Of a DNA stretch of 64,000 bases, positions 56,677 through 64,000 are shown in pieces; the first letter of the stretch is position 1, and each line of letters begins with the position of its first letter. Under the pieces are notes generated by a model that was given only the letters and a program-made list of their open reading frames with translations, had not been told where the DNA came from and searched no databases. A program made the position numbers and the translations under genes. Source of the DNA: Salinihabitans flavidus. GTDB lineage: Bacteria > Pseudomonadota > Alphaproteobacteria > Rhodobacterales > Rhodobacteraceae. Location of the stretch: assembly GCF_900110425.1 (NCBI RefSeq), contig NZ_FODS01000010.1:57723-121722 (forward strand). Direction: 5' to 3'.

Positions 56677-56804
56677 GTGGGCAGTTGCACTCTCCAACCT
56701 CATGCGACAGACATGCCGCCAAGTCCCTTGCACAAAACTCTTTTCCACGCGCGTGGCCTGTGGCACTTCTACACCTTGATCACGTCCTGAAAGGATACCG
56801 ACCC

Positions 56805-58055
56805 ATGGCGTTCGATGCCAAGCTTCTTCCAGAGATTCGGAGCCGTTTCGCGCATGTGGAGACCTGTCCCTTCGCGGGCGATCGCATATTTTTCGAGAAT
56901 GCGGGCGGCGCGCTGACCTTGAAATCGGTGGTCGATACCACTGCGACCTTCGCCGCCATCCCCGACAATCAGGGACGCGACAACCCCGCTTCGCAAGAGC
57001 TTATGCGGGTGATCGACGCCGCCCGCGCGGATGCACGGGTACTTCTCAACGCGCCGTCCGGCCAGATCGTTCTGGGCGAAAGCGGAACAGAGATGCTGTT
57101 TCGCATGATCCGAACCGCCTGCATGGGCGCGGCCCTCGGTGGCCGCGTGTTGGGCAGCACGCTCGAACACCCCGCCTCGCGCAGCGCCGCGGCCCACTGG
57201 GCAGAACTGTCCGGACGCGACCATATACTCGTGCCTCATGACAACACCACGGGCACTGTCACTGCGGACGACTACGCCCCGCACATCACAGCCGATACCC
57301 GCATCGCCACGATCCTGCACACATCGCCTGTCACTGGCATGGGTGTGGACGTGGCTGCGATCGCGGCCACCATTCGTGAAAATGCGCCGGATTGCCTGAT
57401 CATCGTCGACGGAATTCAACACGCAGCGCACGGGCAGATCGACATCGCATCCTATGGCGTCGATGGATATGCGATCTCTCCCTACAAGATGTTTTCGCGT
57501 CATGGCTATGGCATGGCATGGATTTCCGATCGCCTTGCCGCTTTGCCACATGAGAATCTTCACGGGGGTCCGACGTCGGCCTGGGAGCTTGGCACCCGCG
57601 ACACCGGCGCCTATGCGACGCTGTCGGATGTCGTCGCCTATCTGGACTGGCTGGGCGCTCAAGTCTCGGACGCGCCCGACCGGCGCGACCGGATCGAAGC
57701 CGCTGGCAATGCCATCCATGCCCATGAAAAGATGCTGACCGATGCGATGCTCTATGGCACGGACAACCTCAGGGGACTTGCAGACATGGAACGGCTGCAT
57801 GTCATAGGAGGTATCGACAACCCCGCGCGCGAAGGTCTCGTCGCTTGCTGGGTTGAGGGGCTGCCTTCGGCCGATCTAGTCGCCACGCTGCGCGACAACG
57901 GCATCCGCGTGCATATCCGCAAAAACGACCACTACTCCGGCAATGTCCTCGCCCCCCTGGGGCAACAGGATTGCATCCGCGTTTCACTCTGCCACTACAA
58001 CAGCAAGGCAGAGGTCGCGCAGTTTCTGTCGGTCATGGCCTCCGTCACAGGCTGA
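56805..58055 (+). CDS. Class V aminotransferase-fold PLP enzyme
   Basis: This 416-residue protein of the class V aminotransferase/cysteine desulfurase-like fold has the PLP Lys in AISPYKMFSRHGYGMAW and the cofactor Asp in IIVDGIQHAAHG. GSTLEHPASRSAAAHWAEL is typical of the group that includes isopenicillin N epimerase-like proteins. The mobile catalytic-Cys loop of true cysteine desulfurases is not evident, so a transaminase or lyase role is more likely. The gene is divergent from hutC across 193 bases and convergent with the peptide ABC operon. The substrate is unknown. Confidence 0.83.
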   Translation: MAFDAKLLPEIRSRFAHVETCPFAGDRIFFENAGGALTLKSVVDTTATFAAIPDNQGRDNPASQELMRVIDAARADARVLLNAPSGQIVLGESGTEMLFRMIRTACMGAALGGRVLGSTLEHPASRSAAAHWAELSGRDHILVPHDNTTGTVTADDYAPHITADTRIATILHTSPVTGMGVDVAAIAATIRENAPDCLIIVDGIQHAAHGQIDIASYGVDGYAISPYKMFSRHGYGMAWISDRLAALPHENLHGGPTSAWELGTRDTGAYATLSDVVAYLDWLGAQVSDAPDRRDRIEAAGNAIHAHEKMLTDAMLYGTDNLRGLADMERLHVIGGIDNPAREGLVACWVEGLPSADLVATLRDNGIRVHIRKNDHYSGNVLAPLGQQDCIRVSLCHYNSKAEVAQFLSVMASVTG

Positions 58056-58064
58056 TCGCACCGA

Positions 58065-59720
58065 TCAGACCTCTGCAGCCTCCCCCACATTGTCCACGCC
58101 CCGCTCTTCAAGCAGCCTGGTAAGCCAGTTCGGATCCATCTCCGGCACGGAGCTCAGCAAAAGATCAGTATAGGGGTGGTGCGGCGGCTTGAACATCTCT
58201 TCCTTTGGCCCTTGTTCGACCACTTGTCCGTTCTGCATCACGACCACCTCATCGGCGATCGCCCGAACCGTGGCCAAATCGTGGGTGATGAACATATAGG
58301 CCAGCCCGAGATCTCTCTGTAGCCGATCCAGCAATTTCAGAATGCCTTCTGCCACAAGTTGATCAAGCGCGCTCGTCACCTCATCGCAGATGATGAAGCT
58401 GGGTTCTGCCGCAAGCGCGCGCGCAATCCCGATCCGCTGTTTCTGCCCACCCGAAAGCTCCGGCGGATAGCGGTTATAGTACTGCGACGGCTCCATCTCG
58501 ATCAAATCAAGAAGCTCATCCACCCGCTGCTTAAGCCTCGTGCCTTTCAGCCCGGAATAGAACTGCGCCGGTCGTCCGATAATCTCTGATATCCTGACCT
58601 GTGGGTTCAATGCCGTATCCGCCATCTGATAGATCATCTGCATCTGGCGCAGTTGATCCTTGCTTCGGTCTCGATAGCGGGGCGGCAACACCTCTCCCTT
58701 GAACAGAATTTCGCCCTTTCTCGGCGGCAGAAGCCCGGTCATCACCCGCGCTGCCGTGGATTTCCCCGACCCCGACTCTCCCACAACCGCGACAGTCATA
58801 CCCGCGTGGATATCAAACGAGACATCGTCGAGAACCTTCAAGCCGCCACCGTAGGCCGCATCCACACCCCGCACCGAGATCAGAGGCTCCGAGTCCTTCG
58901 GCCGCGCCTTCTGGGGCTTCTTGAAGCTCCGCACTGCCCAGAGGCTTTTGGTGTAATCTTCCTTGGGGTGATCGAGCATCTCTTCGGTGGAGGCCTCTTC
59001 GACTTCCTCACCGTTCAGAAGAACCTTGATCGTATCGGCCATCTGCGCCACCACAGCCAGATCATGGGTGATATAGATCGCCGCGGTGTTGAACTCATCG
59101 ACGATGTCGCGGATTGCCGCCAGAACCTCGATCTGCGTGGTCACATCAAGAGCGGTCGTCGGCTCATCGAAGATGATCAGATCGGGCCGGCAGGCCATCG
59201 CCATAGCCGTCATCGCGCGTTGTAATTGTCCGCCCGACACCTGATGCGGATAGCGGAAACCGATCTCTTCGGGGTTGGGCAGGCGCAGCTTTTCATAGAG
59301 CTCTATCGCGTCTTTCCGCGCCTCGGACCGCTTCTTGATGCGGTACTGCACCGGCGCTTCGACATGCTGGTCGATGATCTTGTGCGCCGGATTGAAACTC
59401 GCCGCTGCCGATTGTGCCACATAAGCAATCCGTGCCCCACGAAGCGCGCGCTTGTCCTCGCGGCTTGCAGTGGTCAGATCGATGCCATCGAATACGATCG
59501 ACCCACTCGAGATGCGGGTGCCGTCGCGGGCAAATCCCATCGCCGCGGCGCCAATCGTGGATTTGCCCGCCCCGGATTCCCCGATCAGGCCCAGTACTTC
59601 ACCGCGATGAAGTGTCAGGTTCACGCCCTTGATGATCGGTAGCCACTCCTCGCCGGTATACCCCTCGATGTGTAGATCCCGAATGCTGAGAAGAACGTTC
59701 TTCTGGTTTTGCTCGGTCAT
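58065..59720 (-). CDS. Oligopeptide-type ABC importer, fused dual ATP-binding protein (DppD-DppF type)
   Basis: This 551-residue protein joins two complete ATPase domains. Domain 1 has GESGAGKST, VSGGQLQRAMTAMAM and LIIFDEPTTALDV; domain 2 has GESGSGKST, LSGGQKQRIGIARAL and FIICDEVTSALD. Both look active. Each ends with the OppD/F-type C-terminal region (HPYTDLLLSSVP in the second). The ATG at 59720 has AAGGAG upstream and overlaps the permease stop by one base. It powers import of a peptide or a similar solute. Confidence 0.9.
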   Translation of the reverse strand: MTEQNQKNVLLSIRDLHIEGYTGEEWLPIIKGVNLTLHRGEVLGLIGESGAGKSTIGAAAMGFARDGTRISSGSIVFDGIDLTTASREDKRALRGARIAYVAQSAAASFNPAHKIIDQHVEAPVQYRIKKRSEARKDAIELYEKLRLPNPEEIGFRYPHQVSGGQLQRAMTAMAMACRPDLIIFDEPTTALDVTTQIEVLAAIRDIVDEFNTAAIYITHDLAVVAQMADTIKVLLNGEEVEEASTEEMLDHPKEDYTKSLWAVRSFKKPQKARPKDSEPLISVRGVDAAYGGGLKVLDDVSFDIHAGMTVAVVGESGSGKSTAARVMTGLLPPRKGEILFKGEVLPPRYRDRSKDQLRQMQMIYQMADTALNPQVRISEIIGRPAQFYSGLKGTRLKQRVDELLDLIEMEPSQYYNRYPPELSGGQKQRIGIARALAAEPSFIICDEVTSALDQLVAEGILKLLDRLQRDLGLAYMFITHDLATVRAIADEVVVMQNGQVVEQGPKEEMFKPPHHPYTDLLLSSVPEMDPNWLTRLLEERGVDNVGEAAEV

Positions 59721-60787
59721 CACAGTTTCTCCTTCAGGCCCGAGGACCGGAAAAGCATCCAGTCGACGACAAAGTTTACCGCCACGGTCAAGAGCGCGAT
59801 GGCCGCCGCCGGTATCAGGGGGGTGATCACACCGAACGAGATCAGCGTCGCATTCTCCCGCACCATTGACCCCCAATCCGCTGTGGGGGGCTGGATTCCC
59901 AGCCCGAGAAAGCTCAGACCGGCAATCAGCAGGAAGACGAAACAGAACTCCAGTCCGAACTCCGCCACCAGCGGCGCGGTCGAATTCGGCAGAATCTCGC
60001 GGCGGATAAGATACCAGTCCCCCTCCCCGCGCAGTTTTGCCGCCTCGATATAGTCCATGACTACCACGTTGCCCGCGACCGCCCGCGTCAAACGGAAGAC
60101 GCGCGGACTGTAGATCACCGCCACGACAATCACGATCACCGTCAGGTTGGTGCCAAAGATCGACAGGATCAAAAGCGCGAAGATCAGCGCCGGAATCGAC
60201 ATGATGATGTCGGCAAACCGCCCCATGAGTTGATCGAAAATCCCGCCCTTGGTCGCGGCCAGAAGCCCCGTCGCCGCCCCCGCGATAAAGGCCAGCGTTG
60301 TCGCCAGCAGCGCAAGTCCCACGGTATTGCGGGCGCCGAAGATCAGGCGGCTGAACATGTCCCGGCCAAGCTGATCCCCGCCAAGCAGAAGTGTGTCATC
60401 CGGCGGGGCAAAGGCCGATCCGACAACTTCCGCCTCGCCAAAGGGCGCAATCCACGGAGCAAAGATCCCGGCAATCATGTAGATGAGGATCACGAACATG
60501 CCAAACGACGCGGTAAGCGGCGCCGTGGCAACCTGCTTTGCCAGTCTCTTGGGCAAGAGCAGGATCAGAAACTCGCGAAAGGAATAGGCCGTCATGGCAC
60601 AGAACGCCAGAGCCCCCGCCGCGACCGCAATACCCCACAAAACAACGGCCCCGCCGATAATCCCCAGCAGAAACGATACCAGCGTCAGCGCAAACAACAC
60701 GATCAGCGCACTCTGCTGCTTGTAGTAGGCGGCCACGCACGCCCCACCGATCAGAAGGGCAAAATACCCGATGACGAAATAGCTCAT
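59720..60787 (-). CDS. Oligopeptide-type ABC importer, permease (DppC-like) with extra N-terminal helices
   Basis: This 355-residue permease's C-terminal 250 residues match DppC/OppC, with DQLGRDMFSRLIFGARNTV and the EAA loop AAKLRGEGDWYLIRREILPN. The first 80 residues add about three membrane helices before the normal N-terminal helix. It forms the channel with the DppB-like protein upstream (gap 10 bases). GAGGG lies before the ATG. Confidence 0.89.
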   Translation of the reverse strand: MSYFVIGYFALLIGGACVAAYYKQQSALIVLFALTLVSFLLGIIGGAVVLWGIAVAAGALAFCAMTAYSFREFLILLLPKRLAKQVATAPLTASFGMFVILIYMIAGIFAPWIAPFGEAEVVGSAFAPPDDTLLLGGDQLGRDMFSRLIFGARNTVGLALLATTLAFIAGAATGLLAATKGGIFDQLMGRFADIIMSIPALIFALLILSIFGTNLTVIVIVVAVIYSPRVFRLTRAVAGNVVVMDYIEAAKLRGEGDWYLIRREILPNSTAPLVAEFGLEFCFVFLLIAGLSFLGLGIQPPTADWGSMVRENATLISFGVITPLIPAAAIALLTVAVNFVVDWMLFRSSGLKEKL

Positions 60788-60797
60788 GGATCTGCCC

Positions 60798-61754
60798 TCA
60801 CTTCGGATGCCGCAAGCGCGGATTTGTCAGGATAGACCCCACATCCGCCGCAAGGTTGAGAAGAATGAAGGTCGCTGCGAAGATCAGGCAGCAAGCCTGC
60901 ACGATCGGGAAATCCCGCTTGGCTACCGCATCGACCAGAAGCTGTCCGATACCGGGATAAACGAATACCACTTCTACCAGCACCACGCCGGTGACCAGAT
61001 AGGCGAGGTTGAGTGCCACGACATTGATGATCGGTGCCCAGGCGTTCGGCAGCGCATGGTGCACGATCCGCTTCCACGGCGGCACCCCCTTCAGCCGCGC
61101 CATTTCGATATAGGGAGAGGCCAGAAGGTTGATGATCGCAGCCCGCGTCATTCGCATCATGTGCGCTGTGACGACCAGAACCAGCGTCAGCGCGGGAAGG
61201 AAGGTGCGATACAGCAAATCGTCCAGATTCATGCCTCCTGACAGACTCGCGTTCGACGGAAAAACCTGCCAGCGCACCGAAAGAAAGAGGATCAGGATAT
61301 ACCCGAGAAAGAACTCGGGCGAGGAAATCGAGGTGAGTGTAAGCACATTGGCGACCCGATCAAAAACCGTGTTGCGCAGCAATGCCACGATGACGCCAAG
61401 CACGATCGCCAGCGGGACCGCGATGATGGCCGCATAGCTTGCCAGGAAAAGCGTATTCGCAAAACGCTGGGATATGGCGGAACTCACCCTCTCTCCGGTG
61501 ACAAGAGATTGCCCGAAATCCCCCGTAACGGCACCGCCCAGCCACTCGAAATACCGGATTGGTGCCGGCCGGTCGAGACCAAGCTGCTCACGCATGGCAG
61601 CCACAGTCTCATCGGTCGCACCTTGCCCGAGAACCGCTTCGGCCAGATCACCGGGCAAGAGTTCGACAGCAAAGAAAATCAGGATCGACACGATCAGCAA
61701 CGTGATCAGCCCCAACCCGAGGCGCATCGCTATCAGACGCAGTAACGTCCCCAT
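60798..61754 (-). CDS. Oligopeptide-type ABC importer, permease (DppB-like)
   Basis: This 318-residue permease opens with a membrane helix (LGLITLLIVSILIFFAVELL) and has the DppB motifs LPGDLAEAVLG and DFGQSLVTGERV. The EAA loop is ARLKGVPPWKRIVHHALPNA. GAGGAG six bases before the ATG at 61754 supports this start over one eight codons upstream. The binding-protein gene lies 204 bases upstream, separated by a stem-loop. Confidence 0.9.
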   Translation of the reverse strand: MGTLLRLIAMRLGLGLITLLIVSILIFFAVELLPGDLAEAVLGQGATDETVAAMREQLGLDRPAPIRYFEWLGGAVTGDFGQSLVTGERVSSAISQRFANTLFLASYAAIIAVPLAIVLGVIVALLRNTVFDRVANVLTLTSISSPEFFLGYILILFLSVRWQVFPSNASLSGGMNLDDLLYRTFLPALTLVLVVTAHMMRMTRAAIINLLASPYIEMARLKGVPPWKRIVHHALPNAWAPIINVVALNLAYLVTGVVLVEVVFVYPGIGQLLVDAVAKRDFPIVQACCLIFAATFILLNLAADVGSILTNPRLRHPK

Positions 61755-61920
61755 CTTGGTCTCCTCGTCGTTGGCCACCGGGCAGAAGGCCGCCTGGCGA
61801 TCAGTCGGATGTTATCACTATTGGCCGGATCGGAACGGCAGGTCACAACTGGTCCGAGTTCCGGCTGTCGCCGAACCTCGGGGCGTTCAGTCATGTCAGG
61901 GGTGCCCCGGAGGCTTGGGA

Positions 61921-61951
61921 AAACAAAGGGCCGAACCTTTCGGTCCGGCCC
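61921..61951 (-). terminator. Stem-loop with T tract after the peptide-binding protein gene
   Basis: On the minus strand a 10-bp stem with one mismatch (GGGCCGGACC/GGTTCGGCCC) is followed by TTTGTTT, 7 bases after the stop. It looks like a partial terminator that would lower permease expression relative to the binding protein. Confidence 0.7.
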
Positions 61952-61958
61952 AAGTCTG

Positions 61959-63533
61959 TTAAGCAAACGACCAGCGTTCCATCCAGCGCTCACCGTCCAT
62001 GTCCCAATGGGACGAGAACGTATCACCTGTCACAAGGTCTTCGTTCGTGGCAAAGACGTAGTTGGCAAACATCGGAATCACGGCGCCGCCGTCCTGATTC
62101 ACAATGAGCTGCATCTCGTAATACATCTCGCGACGCTTGGCCTCGTCAAGCTCGGCGCGCGCTTTTACAAGAAGCTCATCGAAACGCTCGTTCTCCCAGA
62201 ACGTATCGTTCCAGGCCGCACCGGATCTGTAGGCCGTGGTGAACATCGCATCCTCCACCGCGCGGCCACCCCAGTAGACGGCAGAGAAGGGATGCTTCAT
62301 CCATACGTCGGACCAGTAGCCATCGTTGGGCTTGCGCGCCACCTTCATGTCGATCCCGGCCTCCTTGGCCGCGTTCTGATAGAGAACAGCCGCATCCACC
62401 GCGCCGGGGAAGGCCGCATCGGCCGCCGCGACCTCGACCGAAAGTCCGTCCATGCCGGCCTTCTTGAGGTAATGCCGCGCCTTGTCGGGATCATAGGTGG
62501 TTTGCGGCATCTCGTCGTTGTAGAACCGCTGACCGCGCCCGATCGGGTGGTCGTTGCCGACAGAGCCATAGCCGAACAGGATCTTCTCGACCAGTTCCTC
62601 GCGGTTGATCGCATGCTTAAGCGCGAGGCGCACATTCACATCGGTGAAAGGGTCCTTGTTGCAGGACATGGCAAACGTGTAATGCTGGTTCCCCGCGACC
62701 GACCGGATACTGAGGTTCTGATTGCGCTCCATCAGGCCAACGGTCTTGAGGTCCAGCTTGTCGATCGCGTGCACATCGCCCGAAATAAGCGCTGTGGTTC
62801 GCGCGTTCAGGTCCACGATGGCCAGCATCTCGACTTCGTCGAACCAGCCACGATTCTGGTTCCAGTCATCGGTGTTGCGCGCGAAACTGGTCGATACGCC
62901 AGGTTGGAAATTCACCAGTTTGTATGGGCCGCAGCCGTCGCCGGAGCGCCAATCAACTTCACCATCCTTCACCGGCAGAATCGCAAGGTGATAGTCGGTG
63001 AAGGTGAATGGAAAGTCAGCGCTGCCCGCATCAAGGGTAAAGACCACCGTGTCGCCATCAGCGGAAATATCGATAATCGACGACAAAAGCGGCTTCGCCG
63101 CAGAGGTGGAGTCTTCACCGCGATGGAAATTGATCGAGGCAACCACATCTTCTGCCGTCAGCGTCTTGCCGGAATGGAACGTCACGCCCGACCGCAGCTT
63201 GAACCGCCAGGTTTTCGCGTCAGGGCTCGCTTCCCAGCTCTCGGCCAGTTCCGGTTCGATGGACCCATCCCGGCCAACGCCGGTCAAAAAGCCGTGGATA
63301 CCGTAGGACAGCGCCAGCATATACCCGTTTTCATAGGTGCCGGGGTTGAGCGTATCGGTCGTCTGCCCGTGCCCCTTGGCCACGCGCAGAGTGCCGCCAC
63401 GCTTCTGCTGAGCCTGCGCCCGGCCACCCCAGACGCTCGCGCCAAGTGCGGCAGCGGCACCAGTGGCCGCCGTGGTGCTCATGAACCGGCGACGCGTTAG
63501 TCCGCCCGTATGTGGTTTGATCAGCTTCGCCAT
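61959..63533 (-). CDS. Family 5 periplasmic substrate-binding protein of the peptide-type importer
   Basis: This 524-residue protein has a Tat signal (LTRRRFMSTTAATGAAAALG), unusual among binding proteins, which mostly use Sec. The family 5 pattern is clear: LRVAKGHGQTTDTLNPGTYE, SWEASPDAKTWRFKLRSGVT and FHSGKTLTAEDVVASI. GGGAG lies nine bases before the ATG. It should bind a peptide or similar hydrophilic compound; the family also carries opines, nickel complexes and glutathione, so the ligand is not assigned. It is the first gene of an operon with two permeases and a fused ATPase. Confidence 0.9.
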   Translation of the reverse strand: MAKLIKPHTGGLTRRRFMSTTAATGAAAALGASVWGGRAQAQQKRGGTLRVAKGHGQTTDTLNPGTYENGYMLALSYGIHGFLTGVGRDGSIEPELAESWEASPDAKTWRFKLRSGVTFHSGKTLTAEDVVASINFHRGEDSTSAAKPLLSSIIDISADGDTVVFTLDAGSADFPFTFTDYHLAILPVKDGEVDWRSGDGCGPYKLVNFQPGVSTSFARNTDDWNQNRGWFDEVEMLAIVDLNARTTALISGDVHAIDKLDLKTVGLMERNQNLSIRSVAGNQHYTFAMSCNKDPFTDVNVRLALKHAINREELVEKILFGYGSVGNDHPIGRGQRFYNDEMPQTTYDPDKARHYLKKAGMDGLSVEVAAADAAFPGAVDAAVLYQNAAKEAGIDMKVARKPNDGYWSDVWMKHPFSAVYWGGRAVEDAMFTTAYRSGAAWNDTFWENERFDELLVKARAELDEAKRREMYYEMQLIVNQDGGAVIPMFANYVFATNEDLVTGDTFSSHWDMDGERWMERWSFA

Positions 63534-63650
63534 CTTCTATTGCTCCCTGTGTCATTTCAGCATCTGACTAGAGACGTACAGTCAAACGTCAGAAGATTCA
63601 CCCTTGTTTTCGCACAACTTCGCGATTCGGAGTGAAAAACCGCCCCTGCC

Positions 63651-64000
63651 CTAGGTGTTTAGTCCCGGCATCTGGTGGATCGGATTTAGGATGAAACGAT
63701 CCGGCTCTGAGGTCCAGACCTTGCAGATGTATTCGTAGGGCGTGAGGCCGCCGAGAGTTTTGAGCCGCCGGGCGAAATTGTAGGCTGCCATGAAGTCTGT
63801 GAGGTGCGTGCGTAGCTGATTGTGGCTGTCGTAGTGGAAGCGCTTGACCGTCGCGTCCTTGATCGTGCGGTTCATCCTCTCGACCTGGCCGTTGGTCCAT
63901 GGATGGTTGGGTTTGGTCAGCCGGTGCTCGATGCCGTTCGCCTCACAGATCATGTCGAAGCGCATCGGCCGGGAGATGATCGTGTTCCGGTTCCTCGGCT
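63651..64000 (-). mobile_element. IS481-like transposase, C-terminal part (continues past the window edge)
   Basis: The minus-strand frame is open from the window edge to a stop at 63651. GIEHRLTKPNHPWTNGQVER ends in the third acidic residue of the DDE/rve integrase core, and MNRTIKDATVKRF follows as is typical of IS481 transposases. YNFARRLKTLGGLTPYEYI is the C-terminal rve_3 region. The first two catalytic Asp residues are beyond the edge. The left terminal inverted repeat should lie between about 63540 and 63650 but cannot be set without the other end. Confidence 0.88.

Overview
This window reads as a GC-rich alphaproteobacterial chromosome segment, most likely from the family Rhodobacteraceae (Roseobacter-type). 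The evidence is inferential. It rests on the codon use, the purH-lspA-DUF3035-M16-M16 neighbourhood, the nosRZDFYLX order, and the five-step histidine pathway with hutF. No rRNA, tRNA or CRISPR array was seen. The only mobile element is an IS481-like transposase fragment at the right edge.

Layout. (1) 1-8450: xanthine dehydrogenase genes xdhABC, translationally coupled to a BMP-type ABC importer; together a purine uptake and oxidation operon closed by a clear terminator. (2) 8538-17895: nosRZDFYLX for nitrous oxide respiration on the minus strand, with a good FNR/CRP-type box upstream of nosR and a divergent NsrR-like Rrf2 regulator. (3) 18081-22758: a TrhP-like U32 protein, then a small acyl-chain cassette (ACP, ketoacyl synthase, MaoC dehydratase) divergent from a PlsC-like acyltransferase. 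(4) 22846-31038: a spermidine/putrescine-type ABC importer divergent from a creatinase-like M24 hydrolase and an M20 deacylase. (5) 31051-38181: mixed metabolic and stress genes (DUF1989, GST, epimerase-like protein, methyltransferase, class II aldolase, HPF/RaiA, zinc ribbon, Ca2+/Na+ exchanger homologue, msrB-msrA). (6) 38558-49114: a SulP transporter, an M16 peptidase pair, DUF3035, lspA, purH, a heparinase-like protein, rsmB and an SDHAF4-like protein. (7) 49141-56611: hutU-G-H-I and hutF-C, with two HutC-like palindromes over recognisable promoters. (8) 56805-63533: a class V aminotransferase and an oligopeptide-type ABC importer. (9) 63651-64000: the IS481-like fragment.

How the parts work together. 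The window is rich in scavenging functions: purines are imported and oxidised, polyamine-like and peptide-like solutes are imported, and histidine is converted to glutamate, formate and ammonia. The nos block is a complete N2O reduction module. NosX (ApbE-like) would attach FMN to the NosR periplasmic domain, where a GATxT motif is visible, and NosDFYL would serve copper-site maturation of NosZ.

The least conventional items are the ACP/KAS/MaoC/acyltransferase cassette, an 11-bp phased ACCGAC repeat array found at two loci, the creatinase-like plus deacylase pair facing the polyamine-type importer, and an exchanger homologue lacking the acidic residue of its first alpha-repeat. No obviously new defence or mobile system was recognised.
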